Shown: in pieces, positions 11,331 through 20,924 of the stretch
Position numbering within the stretch: the stretch's first letter is position 1
Layout: every line of letters starts with the position of its first letter
Assembly (NCBI GenBank): GCA_022559985.1
Contig: JAFJTR010000105.1
Span: 30,620 to 94,619 of the forward strand
Length of the DNA: 64,000 nucleotides
DNA from: Parastagonospora avenae f. sp. tritici 18332-5
Taxonomy: Eukaryota > Ascomycota > Dothideomycetes > Pleosporales > Phaeosphaeriaceae
Direction: 5' to 3'
The notes under the pieces: model-generated
What the model saw: only the letters and a program-made list of their open reading frames with translations
What the model was told of the DNA's origin: nothing
Databases searched by the model: none
Made by a program: the position numbers and the translations under genes

Positions 11331-11996
11331 ATGTCTGACAGCTCTCAAATGATGGACGGCTTCCTCGGCCTACCCACCGAGCTGCGCTTGCAAATCTACG
11401 GATACATCACTGATACGGCTCTCATCCCTACAACCTCCACCATGAATCCCTACCAAGGCCTGATACTCTCCTGCCGCCAAGTCTACCAAGAGTTCGAGTC
11501 CGAAGCTGTCAAGTCCGCCAACAACTTCCTTTCCACCTTCAAGAAAGAATGGGCGACCGGTCTCTACGGCATCTTGGTACCGCTTATCCAGACCTTCGCT
11601 GACACAATCACTATCACCATCAACATCACCGGCAACATCCCTCCCCCCCTCCAACATATACATTTTTATCGGCAGCCCAGATATTACCCGCACATAGCAG
11701 CACTCATCCACAACCTCATCCACAACCTGCCATCCTTTCGGCTATGCGTTCTTAAAGCGGATTCTCCTATCGTCGATATGAGGTTCGCGTATGATTGTCG
11801 CTACAGCTTCCCTCAGGGCTGGGGTCAGGCTGGCTTGGGCTTGCATGTGTGGAAGCATAGTCCGGGATACGCGGGGAATGGGGCGCATTTTGGGATGGGT
11901 GGGGAGTATCGAGCTATGGGACGCGATGAGTATTGGAAGCATGGGCTGTGGTGCAATTATATGGTTCCTGGTTCCGGAGTGGCGGTGGGAGAGTAG
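11331..11996 (+). CDS. Small F-box-like protein, intact
   Basis: A 221-residue, apparently intronless protein. The N-terminus has FLGLPTELRLQIYGYIT, the F-box-like opening of a large, poorly characterised family in filamentous ascomycetes, followed by the family's second signature LILSCRQVYQEFESEA. The family is thought to use the N-terminal motif for Skp1 binding, but members are often diverged and their substrates are unknown. The C-terminus is aromatic and glycine-rich with no recognised domain. This is the undamaged reference against which the broken relatives in this window (12269-12741, 27289-28121, 54204-54706) can be read. The start at 11331 is the ATG directly before the motif; the open frame extends upstream without another convincing start. 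Confidence 0.72.
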   Translation: MSDSSQMMDGFLGLPTELRLQIYGYITDTALIPTTSTMNPYQGLILSCRQVYQEFESEAVKSANNFLSTFKKEWATGLYGILVPLIQTFADTITITINITGNIPPPLQHIHFYRQPRYYPHIAALIHNLIHNLPSFRLCVLKADSPIVDMRFAYDCRYSFPQGWGQAGLGLHVWKHSPGYAGNGAHFGMGGEYRAMGRDEYWKHGLWCNYMVPGSGVAVGE

Positions 11997-12268
11997 GGTT
12001 GAATGGGGTAGAATGGGGATGAATAGGGGAGATATGGCGAGTCTGAAGGGAACATCGAATAGTAGATGCACACCTTCTTGTGACAACATTATTGGATCAA
12101 ATTCAGGCACGGTCATATTCTCACATTTTCTATATCACATGTTTCCTTTGCTGTATTCATGACTACTGTGTGTGGGGATACCGAGATATTTCTTGCCCTC
12201 CGAGAAATAGCATTTGCTCCTCCTGCTCCCGTAGTATATACACAATTTCCAATAGTCGCCAGCTCCTC

Positions 12269-12741
12269 TTACGCAGGAATGACGGGCTTCACATATCCTG
12301 CTCTCGCGTACATGAGCCTCGGCTTATCCAGAACAACAGCATCAAAGCCGCCGCTATATTCGCGGCAAGGATCTCTGTTTCCCAAGCTACGAACAGCAAC
12401 TATCTGATACGGCCCAGAATCAAGCATGAAAGACACAAAGGTATTCAGAAGCAAGCCGATGGCATGGGTGTTGCGCCACTGTATAAATCGTGTACTTATG
12501 AGATAGTCGTTGATCCAAGATATGGTTTCGTGCTCGACCTCGCGGTAAGTCTGCCGACACAACATGATGAGGCCGGATACGTTGCGGATGGCGAGGGCGG
12601 TGGGTGGTTTTACGGGCGCATTCTGGTACGCAGATCAGATAGCATGGCGGGTATGGCGTACTTGTAGATCTATAGCCGTAGCTCGGCAGGAAGCGCGAGG
12701 AAGGATATTGTTTGCGGGGCAGAGTACGTGGAGTGCTGCAT
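12269..12741 (-). pseudogene. Broken small F-box-like gene
   Basis: Reading the minus strand from the ATG at 12739-12741 gives FLALPAELRL, then a TAG stop (12670-12672), then IYKYAIPAML. Intact relatives have Gln at that point (LRLQIYGY at 11331), so the stop equals a CAG to TAG change, a C-to-T transition in the CpA context favoured by RIP. The text then slips frame once and continues as ALAIRNVSGLIMLCRQTYRE, matching the family's second signature (ILSCRQVYKEVE in the neighbour at 12947-13726), down to a stop at 12269. The open frames seen on the plus strand here are shadows. Confidence 0.75.
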
Positions 12742-12946
12742 ACTGGCGACGATGAGAAGGAGGGGTGAAGTTCTTGGTTGAGTCCGGTGGTTGTGGAGGA
12801 GATGGGGGTATTGATGAAGGCGTGAATTAGGGTCTGTTCATATAGTAGTTCGACACTACATAAGCGCGTGAACGCCTGAGCACCCTTGCCAAGTACCCTC
12901 GAGGCAGCGGATGGCCAAGTAGAGTGAAAGACGATCTATGAAAGCA

Positions 12947-13726
12947 TCAGGCGCCCGCCTCGCGAAGAAAGAGTTGCATTCGACGCAACAGGCTCATCGG
13001 TCTGCCAATGTTGGTATCCGCACGTAGTATCTTGCCCCACGACTCGTACAGCTCGAACATGCGGCTGTTTTCCATAAGTTCGTTGTTCTCAAACTCAGTC
13101 GGCAATTTCCAGTTGATCCTCCATGCACAACTTCCAGATGGCAATGATATAGCCAATTCAGAGGCTAGCCAGTCTGCCCTTTCTAGATCCAGATATGGGT
13201 AATAGGCGTCAGCTGGTATCTCGATAGCGAACACGATATGAACTGTCTCGAAAAAGTAGTCTGGCCAGGGAAGTCCGAGTGGCCACGATTTGGTGATTCG
13301 AAGCCATCCAGCCTGAAGGGGAAAATGCAGGTAGGCATAGACGGCCCTGACAACTTGCCGCTCGACTTCTTTATAGACTTGACGACAAGAGAGAATGAAT
13401 CCTGAGATATCGCGAAGAGCTGAGGCGGTAGGTTGCAGGTTGCGAATAGGGATGTCATACCAGCGTGTTCTCATGTTGGGCAATTTGATGGCTTCGCGAT
13501 AGATGCATATCCTCAGTTCTGCGGGCAGATCCAAGTATGAGATCTTTTGAGGCGACGAAGGTTGGCTATTTTGAAGAGGTCCGGCTTTCAGGAGCGTTGC
13601 CTCGAAGAGAGCGGGGAGAGACCCTTCTTCCGGCGACGGAGTTGGAGCTTTTGAAGAGCATGGTCGCTCGGGTAGCGTCTCGCGAAGAGAGCGCGGAGAG
13701 ACATATCTTCCGACATCATGTCGCAT
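12947..13726 (-). CDS. Small F-box-like protein, intact
   Basis: A 259-residue intronless member of the same F-box-like family. A Pro/Ser-rich leader of about 65 residues precedes ISYLDLPAELRICIYREAIK, and the second signature ISGFILSCRQVYKEVERQVV follows at about residue 110. The C-terminal half is hydrophobic and aromatic with no other recognised domain. The start may instead be a later Met, because the leader is unlike the 11331 gene. It sits tail-to-tail with the 11331 gene, with the broken copy between them, so local duplication and loss is likely. Confidence 0.68.
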   Translation of the reverse strand: MRHDVGRYVSPRSLRETLPERPCSSKAPTPSPEEGSLPALFEATLLKAGPLQNSQPSSPQKISYLDLPAELRICIYREAIKLPNMRTRWYDIPIRNLQPTASALRDISGFILSCRQVYKEVERQVVRAVYAYLHFPLQAGWLRITKSWPLGLPWPDYFFETVHIVFAIEIPADAYYPYLDLERADWLASELAISLPSGSCAWRINWKLPTEFENNELMENSRMFELYESWGKILRADTNIGRPMSLLRRMQLFLREAGA

Positions 13727-14066
13727 TCCGAGCTGAGGTGGCTGAATGCACAGTCCGCAACAAACAAATCAAATATGCCTCTTATAAAGACCCACTTACC
13801 TATCTAGGTAGGATCTAAACCTCTACGGGTAACTACTAGGCCTAAACAGGTAATCAATCAAATCAAACATGGCCTCTCTGGACCCACTTAATTGATTGTT
13901 GCGGAGTCTGGCTGAATGAGTGCAAGAGTTTGCGTGCTGAAGAATTAAAAGAGTTGAGGCGGGATCTTGTGCGAAATCTGGAAACTTATAGGTATGGCTT
14001 CGTTGGATCATCGGTAGCGAGAAGACCCTGTCTACCAGATATTGTCGCAAGAACTTGAGGCCGGGT

Positions 14067-14795
14067 TCAATCAAGTACAGCAACAACGCTCAATCTTAAA
14101 GATTTTCGGCGCTTACAAAATCCTTCCTCCAATTGTGCTCTCAGATTAACGACGATGCTTTCCAGACTTCTCAAGCGGTATCGCGCCAACTGCCCGTGCT
14201 CCACCAGACAGCATAACTGGACACAGTTCAGCTTCACCATCCGGTAGAGACCTCTAAGGCCCCACCAATCTTCAATCCCCGCCCTCGACAGCAATTCTGC
14301 AGCAGGGCTCTCTCCCCCACGCTTTTCTAGTGAATCATCGTCATTGAAGAACCGCAAAAGGTGGCAAAGACGGAAATTAAGAATCAGATCTTGCAGGCCA
14401 GTGCAGCGAGAGATGAAACTCCCAGGGTAGAACTGCTCTGGGATGGTGGAGCTTCCACAGCAATATCCTTCGTGGAAAGTGAGCAGGCGAATAGATTTAA
14501 AGCCTTTTCTAAATTGCTCTAGGAATCGTTCCCGAGGGCGTATGATGCTTCGAAGGGTCAGAGGAAAGGAGCCGTCGAAAATGAACCGAGTGCGCCGTAG
14601 GTATAATATTATAGATTCTTCGTGCATTCCCTTGCAGACGAACGAAATGTTTGGGAGACTCTCTGAAGACAGGGAAAGTAGCGAGATAGGAGTACGATGC
14701 GAGACCAGGAACCGGCTTGGCAGGTCGGCTACCACGAAAACATATACAATTTCGCGAACCTCTAGAGGCAGAGCTTTTTGATAGGAAGATAACCT
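14067..14795 (-). CDS. F-box-like gene with unclear 5' end
   Basis: The frame opens right after a TAG at 14796-14798 and reads KALPLEVREIVYVFVVADLP, an F-box-like opening, then runs to a stop at 14067 (about 242 codons). No ATG lies in frame before the motif. The TAG could be the end of an intron: an ATG-AGT just upstream could be exon 1, joined across a 46-nt intron with a weak GTCCCT donor, giving MSRLSSYQKALPLEVRE. Otherwise the gene has lost its start. The rest contains leucine-rich text (LQDLILNFRLCHLLRFF) but no second signature. Function unknown. Confidence 0.45.
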   Translation of the reverse strand, partial: RLSSYQKALPLEVREIVYVFVVADLPSRFLVSHRTPISLLSLSSESLPNISFVCKGMHEESIILYLRRTRFIFDGSFPLTLRSIIRPRERFLEQFRKGFKSIRLLTFHEGYCCGSSTIPEQFYPGSFISRCTGLQDLILNFRLCHLLRFFNDDDSLEKRGGESPAAELLSRAGIEDWWGLRGLYRMVKLNCVQLCCLVEHGQLARYRLRSLESIVVNLRAQLEEGFCKRRKSLRLSVVAVLD

Positions 14796-14798
14796 CTA

Positions 14799-15585
14799 CG
14801 AGATTCAGGTATATGAAAACAATAACGAGTGTGATTAGGGACACTCATGCTGTTCGAAAGTTTGGTGATTCACGCTAGTGGCCGTCTGAGCCGGCAAATG
14901 ATGCGTAGAATTCAGCCTTTCTTTCGGACGAAAATTTTCTAAGGATTGCTTACACGCTGTTGCGTCCTCCGTCGTACGCGACGCAATCTTTGTGTTGTCA
15001 AGCCACGAGCGATGGTGCGCAGCTGGCCTCAGCGAGACGCGTCAATATACAACTTAACACGCGCATTTCGTTTTTGACACCGCTATCCGCACCAACTTTA
15101 AGTGATAGTTTGTATCTTAGGACGTATCTCTTAGGGAAGCATAATAAGTCTGACGAATAGCGAGGTTTGTAAGACGTCGATAGAGCAATGTTTATATGTG
15201 CAAAATGACGCGTTTTACGCCAACCCTCTTTCGGGAAGGTGCGTTTCGTGCGTCGCCAACACCCCGCCAACACGTCCAACAATCATCCCTTCAAAAATCA
15301 CCAGCATTAACATGCGCATCTCCTCCATCCGAGTAGACGTTAGAGTCATCTAAATCACGATTCCTCGCATTTGATTTCCTCAAATGGGCCAAGGAATTTC
15401 ACGTCACACGAATAGGCACGAGTAAAACAGCGAAATAGAGAATGATCGTGATTATCATTAGGGTCTATAAACATGAATGTCGTGACAGACCAGCAGTCCA
15501 GGCCGCGATCACAAATATGGCATCGGAACGATACCACATATGGCGCAGACTTAGAAGCTAGATCAACTTTTCGTCACCCACCACT
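14799..15585. other. Intergenic region, no gene seen
   Basis: Somewhat AT-richer sequence with only short overlapping open frames on both strands. No RNA gene or repeat recognised. Confidence 0.45.
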
Positions 15586-16664
15586 CTAAGCAGGGGGGCC
15601 AGCTGGCTCGGGGACGCCAGGAGGGCAGTGCCTATGTTGTTGTCAGCGATGGTTTGCAAAAATGTTGGACACTCATTCAAAACTTACCAGTGGTCGTCGT
15701 GGGGAGTGCAGGACTGAGCAGCCTGAGCGGGCTTGGTAGAGGTGGCGGCCGCAGATGTAGCGGCAGGACGAGTGGGCGTGGCGGAAGCGCTGGCGGGCGC
15801 AGCACTGACTGAAGCAGCGCGAGACGTCGAAGCAGCGGCGACTGAGGAAGAGGTGGCAGTGTACTTGCCAGCGCATCCAACACCGGGAACGGCGATGTCC
15901 TGGGCATAGGCCTCGAGAGCGAAGTACTGGAGGGTGTCCGAGTCACGCACGGCGTATGTGGAGTTCTCCTTGGCCAACTCAAGAACACCAGGGTACTTGC
16001 CTACGCTGTAGTGCTCGACGACGCCCTCGCCAACCTTGGGAATGTGGAGGAGGCGGTGGAGGAGATCGCCTGCCCAGTAGAAGTTGGTGGCACCAGTCGC
16101 GACCGTCCAGCCAAATCCACACAGGCCCTCGAGGGGACGACGGGTCTCATAGGATACATCACAGATGACAGTCTCAGATGAGGCATTAGCTCCACGCCAG
16201 TGACCGGCCCATCCTGGAGGAAGTCAGTCTAGGCTCATGTGAATTTCGAGCATGGACGTACCTTTTTGAGTAGCGCAGTTCTGGTCAGGGTCGTCACAGC
16301 GGAATACTACACCAGCCTTGTCACCATCGGCGATCTTGGCGAACCAACCTGCGGGCTCGCCAGTGGCAGCATCTCCAAAATACTTCTTGAAGATGGCGGA
16401 GGAGTTGCCCCAGCGCAGGATGTGGTCGCGGGCATGTCTGGCGATGGTCTCGGTCTCTTGCAGACCCTTCTTGATGTAGGCCTTTTGGGTAGCGTTGCAA
16501 GAGGCGTGGATGGGGTACTCGTTCACAGCACCTGTATCCCAAGCAGTGCTTGCTGGGGCAACAGCTGCTACAGGGGCAGATGAGGCAGCAGCCTGACGGG
16601 GAAAGATGGGGTTGGCGACCGCGGCCGAAGCTCCAAGGAGCACGAGAGAGGAGTATGCGACCAT
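15586..16664 (-). CDS. aspf2: Asp f 2/Pra1-like secreted zincophore
   Basis: A predicted 324-residue secreted zinc-binding protein of the Asp f 2/Pra1 family. In Candida albicans and Aspergillus fumigatus, family members are released under zinc limitation at neutral to alkaline pH and are paired with a ZIP importer. Exons are 16262-16664, 15688-16213 and 15586-15631. A signal peptide is followed by family text: NEYPIHASCNATQKAYIKKG, ARDHILRWGNSSAIFKKYFG, GHWRGANASSETVICD and DTLQYFALEAYAQDIAVPGV. A deuterolysin-like HRLLH motif is at residues 187-191. After an Ala/Ser/Thr-rich linker the C-terminus ends SCTPHDDHWHCPPG, the family's His/Cys zinc tail; the last splice joins TG|G within it. The gene is divergent from the ZIP transporter at 17849 and shares its promoter. 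Confidence 0.88.
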
Positions 16665-17848
16665 GATGAGGTTTCTGGAGTGATCCGGATTGAAGCTTTG
16701 CAGTATGAGACGTCGAGTGTCTGAAAATATGCGAACTGCTGTTCAAGGTAGGTCCCGACAAGCTGGATGCGGTTTCATGCATGCAGTCGGCATTCTCTTT
16801 ATACGATCTCAGAGCCCAGAGCATTGGCTCCTCTGGCGACACCTCGGTGCTCTTCTCCCGAAAATGTGAGTACTCATCCACGCCAAGTCGCGAGAAAGCA
16901 CGCCTCAACGCCGCCGCTGATGCACATGCGGGCTTTTCGCTGCCAGTCCGAAGAGCCTCATGGTACCTTATGCATGTACAAGGCTAGTCGACCGTCTTGG
17001 CCGACGCACCTCCCGCGTGATTGAGTCTGGGCATGTGGGCTCTACAGGCCTGGACGACTGGTTTCTCCGCTCTGGCTGTTCAAAGTGGTTGAAAGAGCAC
17101 CATGATGGACTCCAATAACAGGCAGATTTTCACGTCTAAGAGAAGAGGTTCGGGATCAGTCCCTGCGTTCGGCAAAGGCGACGGTGCTACTGACAGCCAA
17201 CGCGGGTTTTCGCCATCCCACTCTTCGGCATGTGTCAGCACGAGAGCAGAAGGATCGAGCAGACGGAGGATCACACGGAGCTTGCATGGATGGTTTGCAC
17301 ACCAATGGGGCTGCCCAGGTGAACTTTACGGACTACCGCTGGGCACAACTTCCTCACAACGACAAGGGCAAGCACAACACACATGTTATGAGAATCACGA
17401 CTACCCGAAAGGACTACACAGACATGCTATCTACTACACATTCCAATTCTACCCCACTGAGCACTGATACAGGTCCGATTACCTAACATGCTGTGCCAAG
17501 ACACCCGCCACCGTACATTGCCACCTTCTACGCTTGTGCTAGATTGAATCGCCAGAACAAGCAAATTCACGACTTCTTGATTCGACGACGTGGACCCGGA
17601 GACGGACGCCAAGGTTATAGCTCGACATCTCGGTACTCTTGCCAAGCACATCCTCTCCACGACGGCGGAGCGAGCGAAGTCTCTTCATGGGGTTGCATTT
17701 GTCTTTCCCCATCACGGTACTGGGTACCCGAGCAGCTGACTATCCCAAGACATTTTGGTTTTGATTCTCGGTGGTTATATCAAGGCATTGCGCTGACACG
17801 ACTTTGACAGTATTCACCCGCAGGCTCGCTTGACCACCAGCCTTGAAC
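16665..17848. promoter_or_regulatory. Shared promoter of the zinc-uptake pair
   Basis: This 1.18-kb divergent region separates the zincophore and ZIP genes. GCCAAG, the core of the PacC consensus GCCARG, occurs five times on either strand: 16882-16887, 16996-17001 (reverse), 17495-17500, 17608-17613 and 17641-17646. That is well above the less than one expected by chance. CAAGGT, the hexamer reported for the Aspergillus zinc regulator ZafA, occurs at 16744-16749 (about 80 nt before the zincophore start) and at 17610-17615. This fits induction by zinc shortage at alkaline pH, as known for the A. fumigatus pair. Binding itself is inferred. Confidence 0.6.
17608..17615 (+). promoter_or_regulatory. 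Overlapping PacC/ZafA-like site GCCAAGGT
   Basis: The octamer merges a PacC-like GCCAAG with a ZafA-like CAAGGT, so the two factors would share four bases. It lies about 235 nt upstream of the ZIP start codon. Competition or joint control is a hypothesis. Confidence 0.45.
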
Positions 17849-19477
17849 ATGGTTTCAGCCACACCTCTTGTAGTCGTGCTCTTTGCAGCATGTGCTGCTG
17901 CACAAAATGTAACACCGGCTCCCACGTCTACTAGTTCATCGAAGCCAACAATCACCGCGGTGTCGGACTGCCATCCCCATGGCACCGCGAAGTATATGCG
18001 CCCTTAATCACTCGAACGTATGCGGCGCTAACGAATGATAGCTGGTGTATGGTCGGAACCGAAGAGTACCAGGTCGTCGGGCCCACTAGGACCCAGGACA
18101 TGCAACCACAGTACACCGACTGTCATACACACGGGACCCAGACGTGAGTAAATGCGTTACACGTGCGGTAATTCCACTAATAGTTCTCAGATACTGTGTT
18201 GATAATGCCGGCGAGGATGTTCAGATCCTTGTTGAAGCAGCCACAACAGGCGCCGAGAGCACTCCTACAGGGACTGCAGGACACAGCGATGGTCATAGCG
18301 ACGGCCATGCTTCAGAAGAGCCTGCTGGGTCTGGAGAGCACTGCCACGACCACGCTGGAATTCCGTACGTGAAGCCTGTTTGTATGGATAAACGATATCA
18401 TGCTAATTCATTCCCAGTCACTGCGTTGGAGGTAGCACTGAGGAGAAATCCTGCGATGCACCTGACCGCGAATACAACATTCCACTTCGCGTGGGCTTGC
18501 TCTTTGTCATCCTGGTTACCAGTGCTTTTGGAGTGTTCATGCCAATTCTCACCACCCGCTTCAACATCATCTCGCAGACGAACATTATTTTCGTCATCCT
18601 GAAGCAGTTCGGCACGGGTATTGTCATCTCGACTGCTTTCGTCCATCTCTTTACCCACGCAGACTTGATGTTCAGCAACTCCTGCCTCGGCGAGCTTCAA
18701 TATGAAGGTACCACAGCTGCTATCTTCATGGCTGGCCTCTTTTTGTCGTTCCTTGTCGATTACCTCGGTGCCCGCTTCGTGCAATGGCGCCAGAACAAGC
18801 ACGTCGGTGGCAGCGCAGAAGTCCCGACTACTACAGGCGACGACAAATCTGGCGGATCCGCAACTGCATCCCAGGATACTGATATCGCGCGTGGTCATGG
18901 CCACGGTCACGCTCACGGAGTAGCACGCGAACCTACACCAATGGAGGAGAAGATTAACGTCATGAACTTGGAGGCTGGTATCATCTTCCACTCTATCCGT
19001 AAGCCTGACCACTTCTTAATGCGAAACCCTTCTAACATGCGCACAGTCATTGGCATCACGCTCGTTGTGTCGGGCGACAACTTCTTCATCACGCTGTTCA
19101 TTGTCATCCTCTTCCACCAGATGTTCGAGGGTATCGCGCTCGGAACTTGCATCGCCGAACTGCCCCGGGCCGCTGCAAACACGATGCAGAAATGCATCAT
19201 GGCCGGTACCTTTGCGCTCATCACGCCCATCGGTATGGCCATCGGTATTGGTGTGCTTAAAAAGTTTAACGGCAACGACCCCAGCACCATCGTCGCGATC
19301 GGTACGCTTGACGCGCTCTCTGCGGGTATCCTCGCGTGGGTCGGTATCGTCGAGATGTTGGCGAGAGATTGGATGCAAGGAAAGTTGCTGAATGCTGGCG
19401 TGGTCAGGACAGTGTGCGCCATGTTTGCACTCATCTGTGGTTTGATCTTGATGAGTGTTCTCGGCAAGTGGGCGTAA
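17849..19477 (+). CDS. zrfC: ZIP-family plasma-membrane zinc importer
   Basis: A predicted 476-residue zinc transporter. Exons are 17849-17991, 18042-18143, 18191-18364, 18418-18998 and 19047-19477; all four introns are GT-AG and the joined frame is open throughout. The N-terminus has a signal-like segment and then three His/Cys motifs (DCHPHGTANWC, DCHTHGTQTYC, EHCHDHAGIPHC), a feature of the alkaline-active ZrfC type rather than the acidic ZrfA/ZrfB type. The ZIP core follows: VGLLFVILVTSAFGVFMPIL, GTGIVISTAFVHLFTHA, a cytoplasmic His loop RGHGHGHAHG, FHSILIGITLVVSGD and FHQMFEGIALG, where conserved His and Glu bind metal. Divergent from the zincophore gene, so probably co-regulated and acting as its docking importer. 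Confidence 0.9.
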
Positions 19478-19600
19478 TCGACATCTACGATGACTATACG
19501 GACTGATATGAATTATGGCATTGCATTTGCAGCGGGATATAAATACGGCACCATTTAGACTATACCAGGCTCAACATTTGAGCGGACAAATAATGCACAG

Positions 19601-20560
19601 CTACTCCACGATATTTCCCTTCATGCTCTGCTTCCCAAAACTATCCCATATTTCTGATTTCCATCCCTCCCCTTTATCTTCAACCTTCTCAAGCAGAATC
19701 CGATACGGCTCGCCAACATACAAAGGGCTCATTGCTCTATACGCAATACTCTTCGGCAGCGCCTCTTGCTCCCCACCCCTCGCCGTGTCCCGCCAAAAGT
19801 CCAGCATATTAATCAAGTTCAGCGGCCCATGCACCACCGCATTACGATGCCCCTCGACCTCTCTGCACCACTCCGGCGAATAGTGAATCTTATGCCCATT
19901 AAACGTCAGCGCCGAGAATCTAAACAATGTTGTGTCCGTCTGACAAAAATCCTTCCGATACCGCCCCTCCGGCAGCGCCTTCTCCTCGGGTCTAGGAGGC
20001 GCTTTAATAAGATTATCCGGCGTGATCTCGCGCTGGAAAACCCAGCTGCGCTTATCTACCAGCGCTACGCCGTGGCTGTTTGAAAATGTCTTGGATACGC
20101 CCACCACGAGCATGTCCCCGCCGGATTTCAGCTTCTTGGGCTCTGCGCTGATTAACTCAGTGGTTTCGTGCACTTCCTGCCCGACGCGGAGGAGGGCGGA
20201 GGCGTCTTGCGTCCAGGTTAGTTCACCACCTGCCCACATGCGGCGGGTGTATGGCGACAAGGGATTCACGGTGCGGTCGGTGCCGTCTAAGCCTAATTCG
20301 GCTTCGATGGTGGAGGGCGTGAAGTAAATGATGTGATGACCTGGTGGGATTGGGGTGCCATTTTTTGGAAGTTGGTAGGATGTTGGAGTACGATTGAGGG
20401 TTATAGAGAGCAGGTGGAGTTGGTTGGCGTCGAGGAGTTGTGATCGGCTGCTCACGGGCGTGTTGGAGAAACGTGAGAGGAGTTCGGAACAGGCTTCGGA
20501 AGCTGAATTAGAGTGGGCGTGGGCGGACGTAGTGAACAGGCGCCGAGTCAGATTTGCCAT
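19601..20560 (-). CDS. Htd2-like mitochondrial 3-hydroxyacyl dehydratase
   Basis: A 319-residue hotdog-fold dehydratase of the Htd2/MaoC type. Yeast Htd2 removes water from 3-hydroxyacyl thioesters in mitochondrial fatty acid synthesis; related fungal proteins are often labelled mesaconyl-C4-CoA hydratase, so the substrate is open. The start is the ATG at 20558-20560, giving MANLTRRLFTTSAHAHS, a typical mitochondrial presequence. The N-terminal hotdog has RMWAGGELTW. The C-terminal part has the hydratase signature FNGHKIHYSPEWCREVEGH and VVHGPLNLINMLDF, where the family has its active-site His. No intron is needed. It is convergent with the ZIP gene and divergent from the Zn2Cys6 gene. Confidence 0.75.
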   Translation of the reverse strand: MANLTRRLFTTSAHAHSNSASEACSELLSRFSNTPVSSRSQLLDANQLHLLSITLNRTPTSYQLPKNGTPIPPGHHIIYFTPSTIEAELGLDGTDRTVNPLSPYTRRMWAGGELTWTQDASALLRVGQEVHETTELISAEPKKLKSGGDMLVVGVSKTFSNSHGVALVDKRSWVFQREITPDNLIKAPPRPEEKALPEGRYRKDFCQTDTTLFRFSALTFNGHKIHYSPEWCREVEGHRNAVVHGPLNLINMLDFWRDTARGGEQEALPKSIAYRAMSPLYVGEPYRILLEKVEDKGEGWKSEIWDSFGKQSMKGNIVE

Positions 20561-20924
20561 CTTGCCAACATTCGTGATGTTGATATCCAAGAAGTGTATG
20601 AGGAGGTTCGGCTATTCGAATGGTAACATCATCTGCGCAGTATCCGATAGCCGACGGATACGTCACCGGGTGCCGCAATTGGTACGTTCTGTTCGAAGTG
20701 TAGGCTTGGGAAAATAACAACTTTCACACAGCAGACGAGGATGGCTAGTTGAAGGCTTCTGAGTGCGATACAAATTACAACAAGGCCATTGATGCATATA
20801 GCCTGAACTACACTCCAAGGTAGGCGCAAATGGTGGGTGTCGACGCCAAGGCGCGCTAATAAGTTGCAGCTTCCAGGGTTTGGAAGTAGCCGAAGTCTCC
20901 AGGCAGTCTCCAGCGCACACGACA
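20561..20924. other. Divergent promoter region
   Basis: Separates the Htd2-like gene and the Zn2Cys6 regulator, which start in opposite directions. No further gene recognised. Confidence 0.5.

Noticed and set aside
18398..19467. Minus-strand open frames opposite the ZIP transporter
   Set aside because: They are shadows of a spliced gene with unmistakable ZIP motifs.
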